Source: Acetobacteraceae bacterium
Lineage (GTDB): Bacteria; Pseudomonadota; Alphaproteobacteria; Acetobacterales; Acetobacteraceae
Length of the DNA stretch: 14,016 nucleotides
NCBI GenBank assembly: GCA_027489135.1
Contig: JAIYAI010000301.1
Span: 1-14,016 of the forward strand
Direction of reading: 5' to 3'
Made by a program: the position numbers and the translations under genes. Shown here one piece after another: positions 1 through 5,810 of this stretch (the first letter of the stretch is position 1; each line of letters starts with the position of its first letter). The notes under the pieces are model-generated. The model saw nothing but the letters and a program-made list of their open reading frames with translations, was not told where the DNA came from and searched no databases.

Positions 1-566
1 GCCCCCAGCCAGGACGGGTTGAGGATGTTGTACGGCACCTGCGCCGTGTCGAAGGCCCCGGACAGCAGCACCTGCCGCAGCGCGCCGACATCCCCGAGCG
101 CCGTGATGCCCAGGAACCGGCACTTGCCCTGGTCGCGCAGCCGCTGCAGCGCGGGCACCGCCTCCTCCAGCACCTGCGCCACGGTGTAGCCGCCCGCCAC
201 GCCGATCGGGTCATGCAACTGGAACAGGTCGACACAGTCGAGACCCAGCCGCCCCAGGCTGCCCTCCAGCGAGGTCGCGATCGCGCCCGCGATGTCCTGC
301 CAATGCGCGCCGCGCAGCCGCACCTTGGTGCCGAGCGTCGGCCGCGCACCCAGCCCCTTCAGCAGCCGCCCCAGCGTCCGCTCGCTCTCGCCATCCCCGT
401 ACGCGGTCGCCGTATCGACGTAGGTGACCCCGGCCTCCAGCGCACGGGCCAGCGAGCGTTCCTGGTCCGCCGCCGTGCCGCGCACCATCAGCCCGCCAAC
501 CGCCCCGGCGCCATAGCCGAGCACCGACACCGGCAGGCCGCTCCGCCCCAGGATACGCTGTTCCAA
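1..566 (-). CDS. Aldo/keto reductase, N-terminal part (cut by window edge)
   Basis: This is an NAD(P)H-dependent aldo/keto reductase, a cytosolic TIM-barrel oxidoreductase acting on aldehydes, ketones or sugars. Only the first 188 codons are in the window; the rest lies beyond base 1. The reverse strand reads MEQRILGRSGLPVSVLGYGA. The AKR catalytic tetrad is visible as D51 (YVDTA), Y56 (AYGDGESE), K81 (GTKV) and H118 (FQLHD), with the usual family spacing. I chose a TTG start at 564-566 because AGGAGG (575-580) sits 8 nt upstream and the family's opening strand follows directly; there is no in-frame ATG nearby. The gene is divergent from the FAD dehydrogenase with about 90 bp between them. 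The sequence resembles the D-threo-aldose/pyridoxal dehydrogenase-like AKR branch, but the substrate cannot be set from this fragment. Confidence 0.9.
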   Translation of the reverse strand, partial: MEQRILGRSGLPVSVLGYGAGAVGGLMVRGTAADQERSLARALEAGVTYVDTATAYGDGESERTLGRLLKGLGARPTLGTKVRLRGAHWQDIAGAIATSLEGSLGRLGLDCVDLFQLHDPIGVAGGYTVAQVLEEAVPALQRLRDQGKCRFLGITALGDVGALRQVLLSGAFDTAQVPYNILNPSWLG

Positions 567-657
567 AACCCCGGCCTCCTTAGTGACTACCCCCTTCGCA
601 CGGGTCCTGCGCGGAGGGCTATAGGGGAAACCCCGAAAACCGCCCGCCAGGGGCCCC

Positions 658-2340
658 ATGCTGCGTCTGACCGAATTGCGGCTACCGCTCGATCACCCCC
701 CCGACGCACTGCGCGCGGCGGTTGTGGACCGCCTGCGGATCGCGCACACCGATCTCCTCGACCTCACCATCATCCGTCGCGGATACGATGCACGGAAGCC
801 CCGCCGCATCCTGTTCGTCTACACCCTGCATCTCAAATTGCGGAACGAATCCGAAGTGTTGCGCCGGCACCATGGCGACGCACACATCTGTCCGGCACCC
901 GACATGGCGTACCGCCACGTCGCCCGCGCCCCCGAGGGCGGCCCACGCCCCATCGTCGTCGGCACCGGCCCCTGCGGCCTCATGGCCGCGCTCACCCTGG
1001 CGCAGATGGGCTTCCGCCCCCTGATCCTCGAACGCGGCACCCCCGTCCGGCAGCGCACCAAGGACACCTGGGCGCTCTGGCGGCGCGGCGTCCTCTCCCC
1101 CGAAAGCAACGTCCAGTTCGGGGAGGGCGGCGCGGGCCTCTTCTCCGACGGCAAGCTCTATTCCGGCATCAAGGACCGCCGCCACCTCGGCCGCCACCTG
1201 ATGGAGGAGTTCGTCCGCTTCGGCGCGCCGGAGGAGATCCTCTACGTCTCGAAGCCGCATATCGGCACCTTCCGCCTGGTCACCGTGGTCGAGAACATGC
1301 GCGCCGAGATCGAACGCCTCGGCGGCACCTACCGCTTCGGCGCCCGCGTCGCCGACCTGGTGGTGGATGCCGGCCCGGACGGCACGAATCGCGTCCGCGC
1401 CGTGGTTCTGGCCGACGGCGAAACCATCCCCGCCAGCCATGTGGTCCTCGCCCTCGGGCACTCCGCCCGCGACAGCTTCGAGATGCTGCGCCACCGCGGC
1501 GTGGCGATGGAGGCCAAGCCCTTCAGCATCGGCGTCCGCATCGAACACCCGCAGGGCATGATCGACCGCGCCCGCCTCGGCCCCCAGGCCGGCAACCCGG
1601 CGCTCGGCGCGGCCGACTACAAGCTGGTGCACCACGCCGAAGCCCTCGGCCGCAGCACCTACAGCTTCTGCATGTGCCCCGGCGGCCGCGTGGTGGCCGC
1701 CACCTCCGAACCCGGGCGCGTCGTGACCAACGGCATGAGCCAGTACAGCCGCGCCGAGTTCAACGCGAATGCCGGCATCGTCGTCGGCGTCGACCCCGCG
1801 CGCGACTACCCCGGCGACGTGCTGGCGGGGGTGGGGTTCCAGCGGGTCTGGGAAAGCGCCGCCTTCGTGGAAGGGGGCGAGGACTACCGCGCGCCGGCGC
1901 AACTGGTCGGCGACTTCCTGGCCGGCCGCGCCAGCACGCGCCTCGGCGACGTCGTCCCCAGCTACAAGCCCGGCGTGCGCCCCGCGGACCTCTCCCGCTG
2001 CCTGCCCGATTTCGTCGTGGCGGCGATGCGCGAGGCCCTGCCCGCCTTCGGCCGTCAGGTCCCGGGCTTCGACCGGGCCGACGCGGTGATGACCGGGGTG
2101 GAAACCCGGACCAGCAGCCCCGTAAGGGTGACGCGCGGCGGGGACTTCCAGAGCACGAGCGTGCAGGGCCTGTTCCCGGCCGGGGAAGGCGCGGGCTACG
2201 CGGGAGGAATCCTCAGCGCGGGGGTGGACGGGATCCGGGTGGCGGAAGCGCTGGCGCTGGCCGCGACAGGCCAGGAGGTGGCGGGGGAAATGCGGCAGGG
2301 GGCAAGGGGGGCGCTGAGTGGGTCGGGGGTGTATGGGTAG
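658..2340 (+). CDS. FAD-dependent dehydrogenase, COG2509 type
   Basis: This 560-residue flavoprotein belongs to the uncharacterised FAD-dependent dehydrogenases grouped as COG2509; the substrate is unknown. Residues 1-95 form a small alpha/beta domain typical of these proteins (it opens MLRLTELRLPLDHPPDAL). The dinucleotide-binding fold follows: GTGPCG at 102-107, with the acidic residue E125 (LILERG) for the FAD ribose. A second FAD-contact motif near the C-terminus, GLFPAGEGAGYAGG (504-517), and the following SAGVDGIRVAEA are strongly characteristic of the family. The length fits the family. The ATG start at 658 has only a weak purine run upstream, but the family N-terminus begins there. 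Long frames on both strands across it (213-2618 and 682-2460) are compositional shadows. It ends just before the triple-hairpin element and has no obvious operon partner. Confidence 0.9.
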   Translation: MLRLTELRLPLDHPPDALRAAVVDRLRIAHTDLLDLTIIRRGYDARKPRRILFVYTLHLKLRNESEVLRRHHGDAHICPAPDMAYRHVARAPEGGPRPIVVGTGPCGLMAALTLAQMGFRPLILERGTPVRQRTKDTWALWRRGVLSPESNVQFGEGGAGLFSDGKLYSGIKDRRHLGRHLMEEFVRFGAPEEILYVSKPHIGTFRLVTVVENMRAEIERLGGTYRFGARVADLVVDAGPDGTNRVRAVVLADGETIPASHVVLALGHSARDSFEMLRHRGVAMEAKPFSIGVRIEHPQGMIDRARLGPQAGNPALGAADYKLVHHAEALGRSTYSFCMCPGGRVVAATSEPGRVVTNGMSQYSRAEFNANAGIVVGVDPARDYPGDVLAGVGFQRVWESAAFVEGGEDYRAPAQLVGDFLAGRASTRLGDVVPSYKPGVRPADLSRCLPDFVVAAMREALPAFGRQVPGFDRADAVMTGVETRTSSPVRVTRGGDFQSTSVQGLFPAGEGAGYAGGILSAGVDGIRVAEALALAATGQEVAGEMRQGARGALSGSGVYG

Positions 2341-2341
2341 G

Positions 2342-2413
2342 GCGAGGCGCTGCCTCGCGCTCCGCCAAGGGGCGCCGCCCCTTGGAACCCCGCCAGGGTG
2401 CCGGGCACCCTGG
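2342..2413. repeat. GC-rich element of three tandem hairpins
   Basis: Three perfect inverted repeats lie head to tail, each with a 3-nt loop: 2342-2358 (7-bp arms GCGAGGC/GCCTCGC), 2365-2385 (9-bp arms CCAAGGGGC/GCCCCTTGG) and 2393-2413 (9-bp arms CCAGGGTGC/GCACCCTGG). The element begins 2 nt after the FAD dehydrogenase stop codon and ends about 30 nt before the AT-rich Shedu-like gene. The hairpins could terminate transcription or stabilise mRNA ends, but no T-tract follows. A related copy on the other strand lies at 5189-5258, which points to a dispersed palindromic family rather than a one-off terminator. Confidence 0.8.
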
Positions 2414-2446
2414 ACCTCCGGCACTTTCTGCGGACTCGAACTTAGC

Positions 2447-3802
2447 CTATTTTTCTCCAAGATTACTTGCCAACGCCACTAATCCTCCAATTAAATCAGT
2501 GTACGTCAATATCATTATGTTGCCACGGTCATCGCCCTTAAGTCTTTGCAAGCGCTCTCTATTGTATCCTTCGTCTAGACCAGCTATGACAACGCCTCTA
2601 ACGCTGGCCACCTCATGATCGTCTATTTCCAGAGACTTCAAAAATGCATGCCTATGGAGATTAATTTCATGCAGCCAGTCGTGCACTTGGCCCATTGCGT
2701 GCGTCAGTTGAGAACTTACCTCCCCATTTCGCGTCAACAATATCATTCCCGATTTCTCTATCTCTATCAGTATTAGCTCTTTATTTGGCGTAATTATTGC
2801 AAAATCCGCTTTGTATTTGGTAAGTATGGATGGCTTGAAGAACAACCTTGTAGACGGAAATCTATGCAGCAGTATGGGATTTTTCTCGATGAACTTCTGA
2901 ATTAGCTCTTCTCCTGGCCGAGACTTAACAAGGCGACTAAATTCTAATCCAATATTTTCAATGAAACTCTTTTCGTAGAGTGCATCTACCCTCATCTCCG
3001 ACCGCGATATCGATTGCCCCAGGATTCCATGAAAGTTACTCCTGATAGACCGCAAATTAATGAATACTTTTCCGCATTTGCACTTATATTCGTCGGGAAG
3101 ATCAGAATACCAAAGCCAGCCATCAGCCTCCATATGAGCATTTTTTTCAATACCTGCGTAGAATCTTAAGTCATTCTTACAGTCCTCGCACACAACAGAC
3201 ATACGAACACTTTTTGCGGCGAAAGGATTTGAACGAATCGCAGACTTAAAGTCTTCTGTCAGAGGGGGTGGATCAACGACAAAACAATGAAAGGTGCCAA
3301 TATCGGACCAGCTTCCATTCGAGAGAGCGCGCACACGGAACCTGCCAGCATCTTCCAGCAGCAGACCTTGATTCGATACCATAGGAAACGAGAAGAGTTG
3401 CCACGCCACTTCGCCATCGCGGTGGACTAACAAGGGCCCATCTTGTGTGAGCGGGATAGAGTTATCTCGTTCAACCACACTGGGCTGAATTTGAAAGTAT
3501 ATCTTCCGCTCACCTTTCTCATTATTAATTTCGATCTCAATACTATCTGAATAGTGTGTATATTGAATAGCAATAACAACGAATATGCCATTCATGAATA
3601 TAGGGTGGAATGGGGCAAATATGTGCTGCTTGAGTCCAATGATATTGGTTTTCAGGAAATCGGAGCCTGCATCCCGTACTTGATTAGCACGTTCCGCAAG
3701 GCCTAGAAAAATCACACGTGACTCACCCAAAGCTGGAGTGAGGCCCTGAGCTCTTTCTACCAATACTGTCAATCTCAAGAGCTCCCGAATCGGCTCAACC
3801 AT
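2447..3802 (-). CDS. Shedu-type (DUF4263) putative anti-phage nuclease with Zn-ribbon and beta-rich N-terminus
   Basis: The protein is 451 residues from the ATG at 3802; a TTG at 3853 would add 17 residues, and neither has a good Shine-Dalgarno. The C-terminal third (about 298-440) matches the Shedu SduA/DUF4263 domain, a PD-(D/E)xK nuclease fold used in single-gene phage defence. Visible marks are EELIQKFIEKNP, D333 (KADFAI), E347-I-E349-K350 after a beta strand, and LTHAMGQVHDWL with Q372 and W376. The lysine is one residue later than in canonical (D/E)xK. A CxxC...CxC cluster (C205, C208, C241, C243) resembles a zinc ribbon. Residues about 1-180 are beta-rich and end in a G-x-F-x-V...F-V pattern, loosely like DUF6941-type beta-sandwiches. 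Composition is very unlike the neighbours (2761-2820 has 20 G+C of 60; 4201-4260 has 49 of 60), indicating recent transfer. The nuclease family call is fairly firm; the defence role is inferred. Confidence 0.75.
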   Translation of the reverse strand: MVEPIRELLRLTVLVERAQGLTPALGESRVIFLGLAERANQVRDAGSDFLKTNIIGLKQHIFAPFHPIFMNGIFVVIAIQYTHYSDSIEIEINNEKGERKIYFQIQPSVVERDNSIPLTQDGPLLVHRDGEVAWQLFSFPMVSNQGLLLEDAGRFRVRALSNGSWSDIGTFHCFVVDPPPLTEDFKSAIRSNPFAAKSVRMSVVCEDCKNDLRFYAGIEKNAHMEADGWLWYSDLPDEYKCKCGKVFINLRSIRSNFHGILGQSISRSEMRVDALYEKSFIENIGLEFSRLVKSRPGEELIQKFIEKNPILLHRFPSTRLFFKPSILTKYKADFAIITPNKELILIEIEKSGMILLTRNGEVSSQLTHAMGQVHDWLHEINLHRHAFLKSLEIDDHEVASVRGVVIAGLDEGYNRERLQRLKGDDRGNIMILTYTDLIGGLVALASNLGEK

Positions 3803-3873
3803 CGTATCGTATGGAGACTGAGGAAAAATCTGAAGAGCATTTTCATGTTCCAAAAGCTATCGGATCTCGCAAT

Positions 3874-4566
3874 TTGCTGAAACTCTGCGCCCTCCAAACC
3901 CCCACCGAGGCCCTGGCCGCCCACGCCGCCGGGGCCTCCGCCTTCGGCCTGCTCTGCGGCCTCACCCACCGCGCCGAGGACCAGGTCACCCCGGACCAGG
4001 CCCGCGCCATCGTCGCCGCCCTGCCGAGCGCGGCGGAGACCGTCCTCGTCACCCACCTCACCGCCCCCGCCCCGATCGCCGATCTCGCCCGCGCCATCGG
4101 CGTCCGCGCCGTGCAGGCGCATGGCGACCTGCCGCCGGAGGGGTTGCGCGCGCTCCGCGCCCTGCTGCCCGGCCTTCGCCTCATCAAGGCCGTCCATGTC
4201 GATGCGCCGGCCCCGGCGGTGCTCGCCCGCGCCCGCCCCTACCTGCCGCATGCCGATGCCATCCTGCTGGACAGCCGCACCGCGGATCGCCTGGGCGGCA
4301 CCGGCCGCACCCATGACTGGGCCGTCAGCCGCGCCGTCGCCGCCGCCCTCCACCCCGTCCCCGTCATCCTCGCCGGCGGCCTGACGCCCGACAACGTCGC
4401 CGCCGCCATCGCAGCGGTGCGCCCCGCCGGCGTCGACGTGAACTCCGGCGTCGAGGACCCCGCCACCGGCGCCAAGGACCCGGACCGCATGCGCCGCTTC
4501 GTCGCCGCCGCCCGCTCCGCCTTCGCCGCCCTGCCTTGCCCCAAGGCCTCTGCCGGACCCATATGA
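3874..4566 (+). CDS. TrpF-like phosphoribosylanthranilate isomerase family protein
   Basis: TrpF converts N-(5-phosphoribosyl)anthranilate to CdRP in tryptophan synthesis, on a cytosolic TIM barrel. Numbered from a TTG start at 3874 (230 residues), the general-base Cys is C5 (KLCALQTP), the general-acid Asp is D133 (ILLDS), and the phosphate-binding parts GGTG (141-144), LAGGLTPDNV (166-175) and VNSGVE (189-194) are present. The usual QLHG reads QAHG (81-84), and the GFVF...SPR region is replaced by GLLCGLTHR, so this is a divergent member, possibly a paralogue of a true TrpF elsewhere. The start is uncertain: the frame is open back to an ATG at 3811, but everything before about 3870 is AT-rich island sequence and no Shine-Dalgarno is seen. 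No other trp gene is adjacent. Its stop overlaps an ATG (ATGA, 4563-4566) in the frame of the next gene. Confidence 0.75.
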   Translation: MLKLCALQTPTEALAAHAAGASAFGLLCGLTHRAEDQVTPDQARAIVAALPSAAETVLVTHLTAPAPIADLARAIGVRAVQAHGDLPPEGLRALRALLPGLRLIKAVHVDAPAPAVLARARPYLPHADAILLDSRTADRLGGTGRTHDWAVSRAVAAALHPVPVILAGGLTPDNVAAAIAAVRPAGVDVNSGVEDPATGAKDPDRMRRFVAAARSAFAALPCPKASAGPI

Positions 4567-4589
4567 ACATCGAACGCGGAGGTCCCCGC

Positions 4590-4805
4590 ATGCCGCAGAT
4601 CGCCCTCGATACCGAAGCCGGCCAGCTCTCCGCCGAGCTCGCCCGCCGCGGCGTCGCCCCCACCACCCGCGTGCATGTCGTGGTGGACCTGCCGGAGGCC
4701 GCGGAGCCGCCCATGGCCGCCCTCGCCCAGGCCGGCCGCGCCTTCGACTGGCTGGCCGAGGAACCGGATCTCTACTCCGACGCCGACCTGCTGCCGAAGC
4801 TGTAG
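4590..4805 (+). CDS. Small acidic protein, putative antitoxin partner of the MazF-like gene
   Basis: A 71-residue acidic, cytosolic protein opening MPQIALDTEAGQLSAELARR and ending DLYSDADLLPKL. The start at 4590 is supported by GGAGG 7 nt upstream. An alternative ATG at 4563 overlaps the TrpF-like stop as ATGA and would add nine residues with possible translational coupling. I do not recognise a named domain, but its size, acidity and position directly before a MazF/PemK-like frame are those of a type II antitoxin, which would bind the toxin and repress the operon. A short strand-rich middle (VHVVVDL) follows an amphipathic helix. The stop TAG (4803-4805) is directly followed, in the same frame, by the toxin's conserved sequence. 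The antitoxin role is inferred from context only. Confidence 0.65.
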   Translation: MPQIALDTEAGQLSAELARRGVAPTTRVHVVVDLPEAAEPPMAALAQAGRAFDWLAEEPDLYSDADLLPKL

Positions 4806-5153
4806 GTTTACGCCTTCGGCGCCATCGTCCTGGCGCGCTTTCCGTTTACCGACCTCATCGGCGACAAGCGCCGGCCTGCGCTGGTGGTATCCCGCGACAA
4901 TGACCGCCGGCCCGACCTGGTGGTCTGCTTCATCACCTCCGTTCCCCGCAGCGGGCCTCACATGGCGCCGCTAGGGCCGGGCGACGGCACCGGCCTGAAG
5001 GTCCCATCCGTGGTCCGCTTCGACAAGCTTGCCACCCTCGATCGGTCGGTGATCGTCGGCCGGCTGGGTACGGCCCCGCTATCCTGGCTGCTGGCCCATC
5101 GCGGCACCTTCGAGGGCGTCTTCGGCTTCGCCACGCTCCGACCGCCGGAGTAG
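4806..5153 (+). CDS. MazF/PemK-like toxin frame, start codon missing or upstream stop is a lesion
   Basis: Read from the codon after the TAG at 4803-4805, the frame gives YAFGAIVLARFPFTD at residues 2-16, then KRRPALVVSRD and CFITSVP. These are the N-terminal strand, the FPFTD motif, the RPAL/VS strand and the ITS strand of PemK/MazF-type mRNA interferases. The length (about 115 residues) fits a whole toxin. No ATG, GTG or TTG occurs in frame between 4806 and 4883. The first canonical start, GTG at 4884, would discard the FPFTD part and has no evident Shine-Dalgarno. So either the start has been lost by mutation, a rare start is used (ATC 4824, CTG 4830), or the TAG is read through to make an antitoxin-toxin fusion. 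MazF toxins cleave mRNA in the cytosol and are blocked by a cognate antitoxin. The family call is good; whether it is active is doubtful. Confidence 0.65.
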   Translation, partial: VYAFGAIVLARFPFTDLIGDKRRPALVVSRDNDRRPDLVVCFITSVPRSGPHMAPLGPGDGTGLKVPSVVRFDKLATLDRSVIVGRLGTAPLSWLLAHRGTFEGVFGFATLRPPE

Positions 5154-5188
5154 CCCCCCGACGGCGCCGCCACGCCCCATGTGGAGGT

Positions 5189-5258
5189 CCAGGGGTCGGC
5201 GGCGCTGCCGCCGACGCACCCTGGCAGGGGGGTGCAGGGGGGACGGCGTCCCCCCTGC
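5189..5258. repeat. Second palindromic element, related to the 2342-2413 element
   Basis: A 9-bp hairpin with a 3-nt loop (5195-5215, arms GTCGGCGGC/GCCGCCGAC) is enclosed by CCAGGG (5189-5194) and CCCTGG (5219-5224). An 11-bp hairpin with a 3-nt loop follows (5234-5258, arms GCAGGGGGGAC/GTCCCCCCTGC). The outer sequence GGAGGTCCAGGG...CACCCTGGC matches the reverse complement of the right-hand part of the first element, while the inner arms have changed but stayed complementary. It lies between the convergent MazF-like gene (+) and parD-like gene (-), where it could act as a two-way terminator. Confidence 0.75.
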
Positions 5259-5276
5259 GCGAACCCCGCCCCAGGC

Positions 5277-5513
5277 TCAGCGGATCTCCGCGTCCATCTC
5301 GGCCAGCGCCTCGGCGGCGGAGGCGAAGCCTTGCGCCTCGCCCTCCGCGATGGCGGCGTCGAGGCTGGCGGTGAAGCCGGTGCGCTGGCGTTCCTGGTCC
5401 TGCAGCAGACGCATGGCGGCGCGGTGCACCTCGCTGACGCTGGCGGTGCGGCCGGAGCGGACGCAGTCCTCGGCGAAGCGGTCGAGCTCGGGGGTCAGGC
5501 TGACGTTCGGCAT
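5277..5513 (-). CDS. ParD-like type II antitoxin without adjacent toxin
   Basis: A 78-residue protein reading MPNVSLTPELDRFAEDCVRS at the N-terminus. This is the ribbon-helix-helix (CopG/ParD) pattern: a short DNA-binding strand (NVSLTPEL), then helices with SGRTASVSEVHRAAMRLL, and a C-terminal acidic helix (FASAAEALAEMDAEIR) that would wrap the toxin. ParD proteins neutralise ParE gyrase toxins and repress their own operon. The start at 5513 is supported by GGAGG 8 nt upstream (5522-5526 on the plus strand, as cctcc). A frame continuing to 5756 is not needed. The expected ParE gene, normally overlapping the antitoxin's 3' end, is absent: the hairpin element and the oppositely oriented MazF-like gene occupy that place. 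It is therefore an orphan antitoxin or a remnant whose toxin has been lost. Confidence 0.85.
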   Translation of the reverse strand: MPNVSLTPELDRFAEDCVRSGRTASVSEVHRAAMRLLQDQERQRTGFTASLDAAIAEGEAQGFASAAEALAEMDAEIR

Positions 5514-5532
5514 GGCGGGCGCCTCCGTGTCA

Positions 5533-5561
5533 AAGCGTGTCATCGCGGCCCGGCGCGTCAA
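5533..5561 (-). promoter_or_regulatory. Candidate promoter for the parD-like gene
   Basis: On the minus strand TTGACG (plus 5556-5561) is followed after 17 nt by ACGCTT (5533-5538), about 20 nt upstream of the start codon. The -35 box matches the sigma-70 consensus in five of six positions; the -10 is poor. A second TTGAC (TTTGACACGG, around 5528-5534) lies downstream and might be part of an operator for autoregulation. Confidence 0.3.
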
Positions 5562-5586
5562 GCGACCGCCTTCGAAACATCTTGTC

Positions 5587-5604
5587 CCAGGAAATCTTTC
5601 CTGG
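5587..5604. promoter_or_regulatory. Perfect 8-bp inverted repeat upstream of parD-like and cls genes
   Basis: CCAGGAAA and TTTCCTGG are separated by only 2 nt, a dyad too tight for a good RNA hairpin and so more like a protein-binding operator. It lies 74 bp upstream of the parD-like start and about 200 bp upstream of the cardiolipin synthase start. No regulator is identified. The rest of the 297-bp gap (5514-5810) shows no further gene. Confidence 0.35.
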
Positions 5605-5810
5605 CACTCTCCCCGGTCCCCCGAGCCGGAGCCCTCCGCCCCATGCACCACCCCCTCCCTTCCCCCGCTGCCGCCGCGGCGTGGGTCGGGCGGGGTGGCG
5701 ATTTTGTCCGCTCCGTCGGGCAGGGCGTTGATCCGACGGGAAAGATGCAATTCCATCCGGCGCGCATCGGGGATTTGTCTGCTTTCCGCATCGGCGCGCT
5801 ACAAGGCCCG

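Noticed and set aside
682..2460. 592-residue antisense frame
   Set aside because: Ala/Gly/His-rich antisense shadow of the FAD dehydrogenase without any recognisable motif.
213..2618. 801-residue open frame on the plus strand
   Set aside because: Arg/Pro-rich shadow of the FAD dehydrogenase in another frame; no domain, and it runs across the hairpin element and into the AT-rich gene.
2424..3890. Possible target-site duplication (TCTGCG) flanking the AT-rich island
   Set aside because: Only 6 nt in GC-rich sequence and not at sharply defined edges; likely chance.
5181..5810. Upstream extension of cardiolipin synthase
   Set aside because: The frame is open by composition only, overlaps the antisense parD-like gene, and the family N-terminus with its first membrane helix starts at 5811.
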